A stretch of DNA of 64,000 nucleotides from Candidatus Eremiobacteraceae bacterium (GTDB lineage Bacteria > Vulcanimicrobiota > Vulcanimicrobiia > Eremiobacterales > Eremiobacteraceae), in the NCBI GenBank assembly GCA_035710745.1, contig DASTCX010000026.1:1-64000 (forward strand), in the 5' to 3' direction. The translations under genes and the position numbers were made by a program. The notes below the pieces were generated by a model. The model had not been told where the DNA came from. It searched no databases and worked only from the letters and a program-made list of their open reading frames with translations. Numbering within the stretch: position 1 is the first letter of the stretch; each line of letters opens with the position of its first letter. Below, piece by piece: positions 50,297 to 58,346 of the stretch.

Positions 50297-50773
50297 CTAC
50301 ATCCAGTCGCAGCAGAAGATCTTCAAGGAGATAGCGAGGTAGCCGTCTGCGAAGAAGAGCAGTGACCAGATGACGCCGAGCACCCAGTTGATACGCGAGG
50401 CTCGCGGGAACGCGGATAGGACGACACAGTAGGTAACAGCCATCGCGGCCGGACCCCAGGCGTTCCAGAAAAGGATGAACGACAGAGGGTCTCCTGGTAT
50501 GTGGAAGACCGTCGTCCATCCGATCGGCACGACAAGGCCCATCAGGATCGACCACAGCGTCGTCGAGATGAACGACCGACTCGCGACGACGCGGCTCGTA
50601 CGGACGAAGGTGAACGTCGAGAGCATCACGCCGAACAGCCACGCGATCGCGACCCAGAAACGAACGCCCTCGACGCCATTGACCCAGATGAGCGGCAGCT
50701 CTACGGCGATGAAGATCGCCGTAAGTACGACATTGACGATCATGTACGGGAGCGGAGACCTTGGCGGTTTCAC
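50297..50773 (-). CDS. Small polytopic membrane protein
   Basis: The 158-residue protein has about five hydrophobic spans (for example IVNVVLTAIFIAVELPLIWV, FWVAIAWLFGVMLSTFTFV, LWSILMGLVVPIGWT, INWVLGVIWSLLFFADGYLAI). I recognise no family. It overlaps the stop of the gene upstream by 4 bases, so the two are translationally coupled. It is located in the inner membrane. Confidence 0.7.
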   Translation of the reverse strand: MKPPRSPLPYMIVNVVLTAIFIAVELPLIWVNGVEGVRFWVAIAWLFGVMLSTFTFVRTSRVVASRSFISTTLWSILMGLVVPIGWTTVFHIPGDPLSFILFWNAWGPAAMAVTYCVVLSAFPRASRINWVLGVIWSLLFFADGYLAISLKIFCCDWM

Positions 50774-51378
50774 ACGCCGACTATGTCGTTGACTATCCGG
50801 TCGCTCAGCCGCTCGATGACTTCCGCTTCATGCCGCGCCAACGAGATCGCTTCTTCGAGCGACGTCGAACCTTGCGGGCCCGCCGCGTTCGTGATCGTCA
50901 GGAAGAACTTGTCTGGCTGCGCGAAGAGCGGTTCGACGTGAACGTCGTGCTGCGCGCCGTCTTCCGAAGCGAACACGTAACGCAACCCCGCGAATGCACA
51001 GCGGCCGACAAGTTCGCTCCACGACGGTCGCGGCGGTGCATACGACTTCAGAACGCCGACAGGATCCAAACCCTCCATCGCCTGGATCGTCCCCGCGCCC
51101 TCCACCTTGATGCGAAACGGTGGTACGACGTGGAGGATGGGGACGATCTTGCGCAGGTCGTCATACATCCGGTCGACCGCTGCCGTGACCGAAGGCGTGT
51201 TCATCGCGGTCAGTTCGATTTTTGTCGGGTCGACGATCAAGACGCGGCCCTTTTGGGGCTCGGTGAACATCGCGCCGCCCGGGATCTGCGTCAGCGTCGG
51301 ATAGTCGCGATGAAGCTCGCGCAGGAGCTCGCCCTGGATTGCCGCGTCGAGCGGCTGGCCCGGCGGGAAGCGATACAA
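50770..51378 (-). CDS. Hypothetical soluble protein coupled to a membrane protein
   Basis: The 202-residue product is mostly alpha/beta with no membrane span; no motif is evident (segments include PGGAMFTEPQKGRVLIVDPTKIELTAMN and FRIKVEGAGTIQAM). The only in-frame start near the N-terminus is TTG at 51376-51378, and the frame is open for about 30 codons further upstream, so the true start is uncertain. Overlap with the downstream membrane gene suggests a paired function. It is divergent from the 2-oxoacid dehydrogenase operon; the 259-base gap holds promoters but no gene. Confidence 0.6.
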   Translation of the reverse strand: MYRFPPGQPLDAAIQGELLRELHRDYPTLTQIPGGAMFTEPQKGRVLIVDPTKIELTAMNTPSVTAAVDRMYDDLRKIVPILHVVPPFRIKVEGAGTIQAMEGLDPVGVLKSYAPPRPSWSELVGRCAFAGLRYVFASEDGAQHDVHVEPLFAQPDKFFLTITNAAGPQGSTSLEEAISLARHEAEVIERLSDRIVNDIVGV

Positions 51379-51637
51379 CCCAAATGCGAACTTGAGGAAG
51401 TTGAAAGGCCCGAGTCTGATGGCGCGAAGCCTCCATTGAGCGAAAGGATGTATCCGTCAGACGACTAGGTAGATGAAAGGAAGTTTCGACTCCTTGCCTC
51501 GCCGAGCACGTTTCCGGATGGCGGAGGGAAAAGCCGAATATCTATAAGAAGCGCAAACTCGCTTCACCCAGGGTCGTCTTTCGCTCGTGCGAGGTTCGAT
51601 CGAACCGTCACGAGCGTCTGCTCCATCGGAGTCATCC

Positions 51638-52738
51638 ATGACCGTTACCCCCTTTACCGACACGCCGATCAAAGTGCTCGAGTACGACGGCACGCCCGGC
51701 CCGGACGTCGACTCGCTCGGGTTGTCGAAGGACGAGTTCCTCAGCATCTATCGCTGGCTCGTTTACGCGCGCGCGGTCGACGACCGCGGCTACATCCTCG
51801 TCCGCCAAGGCCGCTCGGGCTTCTACGCGCAGATCGCCGGCCAAGAGGCGTCGCAGATCGGCAGCGCGCTGCCGCTCGAGCGTACCGACTATCTCTTCGG
51901 CGATCATCGATCGCAAGGCAGCATGCTCGTCAAGGGATTGCGCGCCGCCGAGTGGTTCGCACATCAGCTCGGCCGCATGCTCGACCCCTCCAAGGGCCGG
52001 CTCATGCCGCACGGACCGGGCCGCAAAGACCTACGTATCGTGCCGCCGTCGTCGACGGTCGGCAACCAGATCACCGAAGCCGTCGGCACCGCGATGGCGC
52101 AGAAGATCAAGAAGACCAAGGAGATGACGATCTGCTACTTCGGCGACGGAGCGACGAGCGAAGGCGACTTCCACGTCGGCATGAACTTCGCAGCCGTGTA
52201 CGGCTCGCCGATCATCCTGTTCTGCCAGAACAACCAGTACGCGATCTCGGTTCGGCTCGACGAGCAGACGCATACGAAGACCATCGCCGAGAAAGCGAAG
52301 GCGTACGGGATGGAGGGCTATCTCGTCGACGGCAACGACGTGCTCGCCGTCTACGCGGTGACGAAGCACTGCGCCGACAAAGCGCGGCGCGGCGACGGCC
52401 CGAGCCTCATCGAGGCGTACACGTATCGCTACGGTCCGCACTCGTCGGCCGACGACGACACGCGCTACCGCCCGAAGGGTGAACTCGAGATGTGGCGCAA
52501 CGAGCGCGATCCGATCACGCGCTTCCGCAGGTTCCTCGAAAAGCGCAAACTTTGGGATGACGCGAAGGAGCAGAAGCTCCAAGCCGAGTGCAAAGCGGAA
52601 GTCGCCGCGGCGCTCGAGGAAGCCGAGAAGAGCCCCGCGCCGGAGCCGATCACCGTGCTCGACGACGCATACGAGAAGTTGACGCCGCAACTCGAATGGG
52701 AGCGCAAAGAGCTCGCGGCCGAATTGGGGATCAACTGA
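51638..52738 (+). CDS. bkdAA: Branched-chain 2-oxoacid dehydrogenase E1 alpha subunit
   Basis: The 366-residue thiamine diphosphate subunit shows the TPP/Mg motif GDGATSEGDFH ... NNQYAIS and the E1 region FYAQIAGQEASQIGSALPL. It ends with EMWRNERDPITRFRRFLEKRK, typical of branched-chain rather than pyruvate E1. It decarboxylates 2-oxoacids. ATG 51638 follows GGAG. It overlaps the E1 beta gene (TGATG). A pyruvate-type function cannot be excluded. Confidence 0.88.
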   Translation: MTVTPFTDTPIKVLEYDGTPGPDVDSLGLSKDEFLSIYRWLVYARAVDDRGYILVRQGRSGFYAQIAGQEASQIGSALPLERTDYLFGDHRSQGSMLVKGLRAAEWFAHQLGRMLDPSKGRLMPHGPGRKDLRIVPPSSTVGNQITEAVGTAMAQKIKKTKEMTICYFGDGATSEGDFHVGMNFAAVYGSPIILFCQNNQYAISVRLDEQTHTKTIAEKAKAYGMEGYLVDGNDVLAVYAVTKHCADKARRGDGPSLIEAYTYRYGPHSSADDDTRYRPKGELEMWRNERDPITRFRRFLEKRKLWDDAKEQKLQAECKAEVAAALEEAEKSPAPEPITVLDDAYEKLTPQLEWERKELAAELGIN

Positions 52739-53739
52739 TGGCGACCGCACAAGCAGAGAAGAAACAGACGACGAGCACGATGGTGCAGGCCGTCCGGTCC
52801 GCGCTCATCGACGAGATGTCGCGCGACGAAGACGTCGTGCTTCTCGGCGAGGACATCGGCATCCGCGGCGGCGTCTTCCTCGTCACCGAAGGCTTGATCG
52901 ATCAGTTCGGCAAGGACCGCGTCATCGACACCCCGCTCGCGGAGTTGGGCATCATCGGCGCGGCGGTCGGGATGTCGCTCTACGGCTTGAAGCCGGTCGC
53001 CGAGATCCAATTCATCGACTTCCTGTTCCCCGGTTTCGACATGCTCGTCTCGGAAGCGGCGAAGATGCGCTACCGCTCCGCCGGCGAGTTCGCCTGTCCG
53101 ATGGTCGTGCGTTCGCCGTACGGCGGCGGCGTCCGCGGCGGCGGCTACCACTCGCAGTCGCCCGAGGCGTACTTCGTGTCGACGCCGGGCTTGAAAGTCG
53201 TCGCGCCGAGCAATCCGTACGATGCGAAGGGATTGCTCATCGCGTCGATCCGCGATCCGGATCCGGTCGTGTTCATGGAGCCGAAGAAGATCTATCGCGC
53301 GGTGAAGAACGAAGTGCCTGAAGGCGCGTACGAAGTGCCGCTCGGCAAAGCGGCGGTGACGCGCGAAGGCAAGCACGTCTCGTTGATCTCGTTCGGCGCG
53401 ATGGTGCACGTCGGGCTCGAAGCAGCTGAGCTCGTGAAGAAAGACGGCGTCGAAGTCGAGGTCATCGACTTGCGGACGCTCCAACCGTACGACATGGATG
53501 CGATCGCGAAGACCGTCGCGAAGACTGGCCACGTCGTGCTGCTCCAAGAAGCGCCGACGATCGGCGGCTTCATGGGCGAGATCGCCGCGCACATCGCGGA
53601 ACATCACATCGGCTACCTCGAGGGTCCGCTCGTGCGTGTCGGCGGCTGGGATACGCCCTTCCCGTATGCGCTCGAAAAGGCGTACATGCCGAACGCCGAG
53701 CGCGTCAAGCGCGCGATCCAAAAAACGCTGAACTATTGA
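52738..53739 (+). CDS. bkdAB: Branched-chain 2-oxoacid dehydrogenase E1 beta subunit
   Basis: The 333-residue subunit shows VVLLGEDIGIRGGVFLVTEGL, FACPMVVRSPYGGGVRGGGYHSQSPEA, TPGLKVVAPSNPYDAKGLL and DPDPVVFMEPKKIYR. The YHSQSPEA and EPKKIYR patterns are those of branched-chain type E1 beta. It forms an alpha2-beta2 E1 with the upstream product. After it the genes pause for a triple REP cluster before E2. Confidence 0.9.
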   Translation: MATAQAEKKQTTSTMVQAVRSALIDEMSRDEDVVLLGEDIGIRGGVFLVTEGLIDQFGKDRVIDTPLAELGIIGAAVGMSLYGLKPVAEIQFIDFLFPGFDMLVSEAAKMRYRSAGEFACPMVVRSPYGGGVRGGGYHSQSPEAYFVSTPGLKVVAPSNPYDAKGLLIASIRDPDPVVFMEPKKIYRAVKNEVPEGAYEVPLGKAAVTREGKHVSLISFGAMVHVGLEAAELVKKDGVEVEVIDLRTLQPYDMDAIAKTVAKTGHVVLLQEAPTIGGFMGEIAAHIAEHHIGYLEGPLVRVGGWDTPFPYALEKAYMPNAERVKRAIQKTLNY

Positions 53740-53740
53740 G

Positions 53741-53828
53741 TGTGGTATTCCGAGCGCAGCTCGGAGATGATGTAGCGGTCGAGCCTTAGCTCGACCGGCC
53801 GGATGTAGTAGGCCGAGCGCAGCTCGGC
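53741..53828 (+). repeat. Triple REP-like cluster, B-A(GTAG)-B
   Basis: In order: GTGGTATTCCGAGCGCAGCTCGGAG (53741-53765), GTAG plus CGGTCGAGC-CTTA-GCTCGACCG (53771-53796), and GATGTAGTAG plus GGCCGAGCGCAGCTCGGC (53801-53827). It lies within an operon between E1 beta and E2. The first B has a compensating change at both stem ends (TCC/GGA for GCC/GGC). Confidence 0.88.
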
Positions 53829-53843
53829 GATGGAGACCGCGAC

Positions 53844-55193
53844 ATGCCCGTCGAACTCGAGATGCCCGAACTCGCCGAATCCGTCATCGAAGGCGAGATC
53901 GTCAAGTGGCTCGTCAAAGAGGGCGACCACGTCGCGATGGACCAGCTCATCGTCGAAGTGATGACCGACAAGGTGACGGTCGAAGTCCCGTCGCCGTTCG
54001 AAGGCGTGCTCCTCAAGCAAGTCGCCAAGGAAGGCGAGGTCGTCGCGATCGGCAAGCCGATCGCGATCTTCGGCAAGGAAGGAGAGACGTTGCCGGCCGG
54101 GGGCGAGAGCGTGCCGATGGAGCACGTCACGCCCGGCAAGGTCGTCTCCGAAGGCGAGGCTGCGTCTTCGCCGGCATCGTCGCCATCGAAACCCGGGCCG
54201 AACGGTCACGCCGCCGTCGATGGAGGCTCGAGCGCAGCTACGCCGTCCGCTCCGACGGCAGCTGCCGCAGAGAGCGCGACGCTTAGCGCATTCGGTAAGC
54301 CGATGGCCGCACCGGCCGTACGCAAACTCGCGCGCGAACTCGGCGTGGATCTCAACAACGTTCGCGGCTCAGGAGATGGTGGCCGCATCCGCGGTGAGGA
54401 CGTGAAGCGAGTCGCGGCGTCGCTTACCGGTGCGACGACAGCTGCATCGCGGCCGGCAGCGGCCGCCCCTCAGGTCTCTACAGAGTCCGGCGGAACGGAG
54501 CGCGTTCCGCTTCGCGGGCTGCGTCGTGCGATCGCGGACCGCATGACCCAGAGCAAACACACGGCCGTGCATACGCTCCACGTGGACGAGGCCGACCTCA
54601 CGGAGCTCGTCGCGTTGCGCGCCGGAGCGAAAGAGATCGCCGCGCAGCGCGGCGTCAAGCTCACGTACTTGCCGTTCTTCGTCCGTGCGGTCTGCTACGC
54701 GCTGAAGAAGTATCCATACATGAACGCGTCGCTCGACGACGCGGCGCACGAGATCGTCCTCAAGAAGGACTACAACATCGGCATCGCGGCGAACACCGAC
54801 AACGGTCTCGTCGTCCCGGTCGTCCATCATGCCGATCGGCTGACGATATTCGAACTCGCGAACGTTATTAACGCGCTGGCAGACAAGGCGCGCGCCGGCA
54901 AGCTCGCACACGACGACATCGCCGGCGGCACGTTCACGATCACGAATGTCGGCTCGGTCGGCGGCTTGTTCACGTTCCCGGTCATCAACTATCCGGAAGT
55001 CGGCATCCTCGGCACGCACGGCATCCAGGAACGCCCGGTCGTCCGCAACGGCCAGATCGTCATCCGTCACATGATGTACTTATCGATCTCTTTCGACCAC
55101 CGCGTCGTCGACGGCGCGCTCGCGGCGCGTTTCGTCCGCGAAGTCGCGGACTATCTCGCCAGCCCCGCGCTGATGCTGATGGAGGGGAACTAG
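53844..55193 (+). CDS. bkdB: Dihydrolipoamide acyltransferase (E2)
   Basis: The 449-residue core enzyme has an N-terminal lipoyl domain with Lys43 (EVMTDKVTVEVPSP), Ala/Pro-rich linker, a peripheral subunit-binding domain (about residues 150-190, AAPAVRKLARELGVDLNNVRGSG) and a C-terminal acyltransferase domain with the SFDHRVVDGA active-site motif. It takes the acyl group from E1 and hands it to CoA. The complex type is inferred from E1. Confidence 0.93.
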   Translation: MPVELEMPELAESVIEGEIVKWLVKEGDHVAMDQLIVEVMTDKVTVEVPSPFEGVLLKQVAKEGEVVAIGKPIAIFGKEGETLPAGGESVPMEHVTPGKVVSEGEAASSPASSPSKPGPNGHAAVDGGSSAATPSAPTAAAAESATLSAFGKPMAAPAVRKLARELGVDLNNVRGSGDGGRIRGEDVKRVAASLTGATTAASRPAAAAPQVSTESGGTERVPLRGLRRAIADRMTQSKHTAVHTLHVDEADLTELVALRAGAKEIAAQRGVKLTYLPFFVRAVCYALKKYPYMNASLDDAAHEIVLKKDYNIGIAANTDNGLVVPVVHHADRLTIFELANVINALADKARAGKLAHDDIAGGTFTITNVGSVGGLFTFPVINYPEVGILGTHGIQERPVVRNGQIVIRHMMYLSISFDHRVVDGALAARFVREVADYLASPALMLMEGN

Positions 55194-55196
55194 AGC

Positions 55197-56600
55197 GTGG
55201 CGACACGGTACGACGCGATCGTCATCGGCGGCGGCCCCGGCGGCTACTCGGCCGCGATCCGGCTCGGCCAGCTCGGCAAGAAAGTGCTATGCGTCGAGAG
55301 CTACCGCCTCGGCGGCGTGTGTCTCAACGTCGGCTGCATGCCGAGCAAGGCGCTGCTCCACGTCGGCGAGGTCATCACCGCCGCGCGCGACGTCAAGGAG
55401 ATGGGCATCACCTTCGGCGAGCCGAAAGTCGACCTCCCGACACTGAACAAGTGGAAGTCGAAGATGATCGACGACCTCGTCGGCGGCATCGGCACGCTCT
55501 TCAAAGCGAACAAGGTCGAAGCGATGTTCGGCGTCGCGACCATCGTCGACAAGAACACCGTCCGCGTCAAGAAGAACGACGGCGGCGACGAGACGTTGAA
55601 TGCCGACAACCTCGTCATTGCGACCGGATCGGAACCGGTGGCGCTTCCCGGCTTCGAGCGAAACGGCAAGACCGTGCTCAATTCCGACGACGCGATCGCG
55701 ATGGCGGAAGTGCCGCGCAGCATCGTCATCCTCGGCGCCGGTGTCATCGGCCTCGAGTTCGCGACGATCTATCGCCGGCTCGGCGCCGAAGTCACCGTCG
55801 TCGAGATGCTCGACCGCGCCTTGGGCGATACGGATCTCGAGACCTCGACGCTCTTGCTGCGCATCCTCAAGAAACAAGGCATCAACATCCACCTCAAGAC
55901 GAAGTGCGCGAGCGTCGACGTGCGATCGAATGGGATCGTCGCGAAGCTGCAAGGCGAAGTGAACGTCATGCAGGAGGCCGAGAAGATGCTCGTCGCCGTC
56001 GGCCGGCGGCCGCGGACACCGCAGGGCGCCGACAAGCTCGGCCTCGCGATCGATCGCGGTTTCATCAAGGTCGACGAGCTGCGGCGGACCGCCTTGCCAA
56101 GCGTCTACGCGGTCGGTGATTGCACCGGCGCGCCGCTCCTCGCGCACAAAGCGATGAAGGAAGGCGTCATCGCGGCCGAGGTCATCGCGGGCATGAAGTC
56201 CGCTTACGATCCGATGGCGATGCCGAACTGCGTCTACACGGATCCCGAAGTCGCGACGGTCGGCCTTTCGGAAGAGCAAGCGAAGGCGGCCGGCTACGAG
56301 ATCAGCATCGGCAAGTTCCGCTTAGCTGCGCTCGGCCGAGCGCGCACGGTCGGCATCACCGAAGGTATGGTCAAGGTCATCGGCGACAAGAAGACGGACC
56401 TCGTGCTCGGCGTTCACATCGTATCGCCGATGGCCGAGGCGATGATCGCCGAAGCGGTCATCGCGATCGAGATGGGCGCTACCGTCGAGGATATCGGCCT
56501 GTCCGTGCACCCGCATCCGACGTTCTCCGAGTCTATCATGGAAGCGTCGGAACTCTTGCACGGCCGAGCTATCCATATGGTCAACACCCCACCCAAGTAA
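55197..56600 (+). CDS. lpdA: Dihydrolipoyl dehydrogenase (E3)
   Basis: The 467-residue FAD enzyme reoxidises the E2 lipoamide. Motifs: FAD site IVIGGGPGGYSAA, redox disulfide C42-C47 (GGVCLNVGCMPSK), NAD site VILGAGVIGLEFATIY, and C-terminal His-Glu pair in SVHPHPTFSE. The GTG start lies 3 bases after the E2 stop, so expression is coupled. Confidence 0.96.
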   Translation: MATRYDAIVIGGGPGGYSAAIRLGQLGKKVLCVESYRLGGVCLNVGCMPSKALLHVGEVITAARDVKEMGITFGEPKVDLPTLNKWKSKMIDDLVGGIGTLFKANKVEAMFGVATIVDKNTVRVKKNDGGDETLNADNLVIATGSEPVALPGFERNGKTVLNSDDAIAMAEVPRSIVILGAGVIGLEFATIYRRLGAEVTVVEMLDRALGDTDLETSTLLLRILKKQGINIHLKTKCASVDVRSNGIVAKLQGEVNVMQEAEKMLVAVGRRPRTPQGADKLGLAIDRGFIKVDELRRTALPSVYAVGDCTGAPLLAHKAMKEGVIAAEVIAGMKSAYDPMAMPNCVYTDPEVATVGLSEEQAKAAGYEISIGKFRLAALGRARTVGITEGMVKVIGDKKTDLVLGVHIVSPMAEAMIAEAVIAIEMGATVEDIGLSVHPHPTFSESIMEASELLHGRAIHMVNTPPK

Positions 56601-56602
56601 GC

Positions 56603-56659
56603 GATGTAGTAGGCCGAGCGAAGCTCGGCGAAATGTAGTATGCCGAGCGAAGCTCGGCG
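56603..56659 (+). repeat. Two tandem type B REP-like elements
   Basis: GCGATGTAGTAGGCCGAGCGAAGCTCGGC (56601-56629) is followed by ATGTAGTATGCCGAGCGAAGCTCGGC (56633-56658), a variant with an internal ATG. The second could start translation of a 12-residue extension to lipB (M-P-S-E-A-R-R...). It lies between lpdA and lipB in one operon. Confidence 0.88.
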
Positions 56660-56672
56660 AATAGAGCCAAGC

Positions 56673-57326
56673 ATGGACGCCATCCTCGAAGATCTCGGAC
56701 GCATCAGATACGGGCCGGCGCTCGACATCCAACGCCGCGCGCACGGCGAGCGCGTGCGCGACGAACGACCCGACACGTTCTTCTTCTGCGAACACGAGCC
56801 GGTCATCACGATGGGCAAGTCGGGCAAGAATCAGAACCTGCTCGTGTCGCGCGATGAGCTCGCGCGCCGCGGCGTCGACTACTTCGAAGTCGAACGCGGC
56901 GGAGATCTGACGTATCACGGCCCCGGCCAGCTCGTCGGGTACCCGATCTTCAAACTCGGTCGCTTGCGCGAGGTGCAAGGTTTCGTGCGCAAGATGGAGG
57001 CGGCCATCATCGAGGCGATCGGCGCGTTCGGGGTCGTCGGCGAGCAGCGCAAAGATCACGCGGGCGTCTTCGTTCGCGGCGCGAAGATCGCGTCGATCGG
57101 CGCGGCGGTGCGGTCGGGCGTCACGCTTCATGGATTCGCGCTCGAAGTCTGCACCGATCTCGGTTACTACCGGCTCATCAATCCGTGCGGCATGCCCGAC
57201 GTCGAAACGACGTCGGTGACGCGCGAGGCCGGTCGGGAAATATCTCTCGAGGATATCAAGCCGCACATGCGCATAGCGCTCGAAAAAGCCTACTCGGTGA
57301 CGTTCGTCGAACAGGTGGCGTCGTGA
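56673..57326 (+). CDS. lipB: Octanoyltransferase
   Basis: The 217-residue enzyme moves octanoyl from ACP to lipoyl domains. Motifs RGGDLTYHGPGQLVGYPI, the lysine in GAKIASIGAAVRSGV and the nucleophile cysteine in NPCGMPD are all intact. ATG 56673 matches family starts; an in-frame ATG inside the upstream REP could add 11 residues. It works with LipA and serves the E2 encoded upstream. Confidence 0.95.
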   Translation: MDAILEDLGRIRYGPALDIQRRAHGERVRDERPDTFFFCEHEPVITMGKSGKNQNLLVSRDELARRGVDYFEVERGGDLTYHGPGQLVGYPIFKLGRLREVQGFVRKMEAAIIEAIGAFGVVGEQRKDHAGVFVRGAKIASIGAAVRSGVTLHGFALEVCTDLGYYRLINPCGMPDVETTSVTREAGREISLEDIKPHMRIALEKAYSVTFVEQVAS

Positions 57327-58183
57327 TCGCACGCAAGCCGGAATGGCTCAAAGTCAAACTGCCGACCGGCGAGAATTACAACAACTTGCTGTCGATCGTG
57401 CGCGAGCGTAAGCTCCACACGGTCTGCCAGGAAGCGATGTGCCCGAACATCGCCGAGTGCTGGGGCGTCGGCACCGCGACGTTCATGATCCTGGGCGACA
57501 CGTGCACGCGCGGCTGCCGCTTCTGCAACGTCAAGACCGGCCATCCAAACGCGATCGATCCGCTCGAGGCGTTCAAGCTCGCCAAGAGCGTCGAAGAGCT
57601 GAAGCTCAACTATTGCGTCATCACGTGCGTCGACCGCGACGACTTGCCCGACGGCGGTGCGCAGCAGATGGCCGAAGCGATCCGCGCGATCAAGGCCCGC
57701 ACGCCGCATGTCAAGGTCGAAGTGCTGACGTCTGATTATCGCGGCGATCTTTCGGCGGTTCAGACCGTGCTCGACGCCGACCCCGACGTCTACGCGCACA
57801 ATATCGAGACGACGCGGACGTTGACGCCACGAGTGCGTGACCGTCGTTGCGGCTACGATCAGACGCTCTCGGTGCTCGCCTATGCGAAACAGCGGCGGCC
57901 CGAGAAGTACACGAAGTCGAGCATCATGCTCGGCCTCGGCGAGACGGACGAAGACGTCTTGCAGGCCGCGCACGATCTCCGCGCAGCCGGCGTCGATATC
58001 ATCACCTTCGGCCAATATCTGCAGCCGACGAAGCGGCATCTCGCGGTCGTCCAATTTGTGACGCCGGAGAAGTTCGCGTGGTTCGCCGCGCAAGTGAAAC
58101 CGATGGGCTTCCATCAGGTCGTCTCGGGCCCGCTCGTCCGCTCCTCATATCACGCAGAGCAAGCCTTCACGACGATGATGTAG
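57323..58183 (+). CDS. lipA: Lipoyl synthase
   Basis: The 286-residue radical SAM enzyme inserts sulfur into protein-bound octanoyl. Both cluster motifs are present: the auxiliary CQEAMCPNIAEC and the radical SAM CTRGCRFC, plus the late serine-bearing GPLVRSSYHAE (RSSYHA, the family's auxiliary-cluster serine). The GTG overlaps the lipB stop. It completes the E1-E2-E3-lipB-lipA unit. Confidence 0.97.
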   Translation: MIARKPEWLKVKLPTGENYNNLLSIVRERKLHTVCQEAMCPNIAECWGVGTATFMILGDTCTRGCRFCNVKTGHPNAIDPLEAFKLAKSVEELKLNYCVITCVDRDDLPDGGAQQMAEAIRAIKARTPHVKVEVLTSDYRGDLSAVQTVLDADPDVYAHNIETTRTLTPRVRDRRCGYDQTLSVLAYAKQRRPEKYTKSSIMLGLGETDEDVLQAAHDLRAAGVDIITFGQYLQPTKRHLAVVQFVTPEKFAWFAAQVKPMGFHQVVSGPLVRSSYHAEQAFTTMM

Positions 58184-58191
58184 ATGATGTA

Positions 58192-58219
58192 AATGTGGTA
58201 TGCCGAGCGAAGCTCGGCC
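58192..58219 (+). repeat. Type B REP-like element
   Basis: ATGTGGTATGCCGAGCGAAGCTCGGC after lipA. The variant TATGCC is like that at 41950. Confidence 0.85.
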
Positions 58220-58297
58220 CTCTACATCGGCCGTCTACGCCACGCGGGTTGCGAAGGTCGCCAAAGCCAAGAACTCTAATCTAAGCGAGAATCTCCA

Positions 58298-58317
58298 ACC
58301 GCGTCATGTGACGCGGT
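58298..58317. promoter_or_regulatory. Perfect 20-bp palindrome, candidate operator
   Basis: ACCGCGTCATGTGACGCGGT is a perfect inverted repeat with 9-base arms, 29 bases before the ATG at 58347. It differs from all REP classes (no GTAG/GGAG, no TCGACC core). Its position suits a repressor site or a 5' UTR hairpin. Only the symmetry supports it. Confidence 0.4.
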
Positions 58318-58346
58318 CGACCTTCGTTTAAGCGGAGCGATCATCG

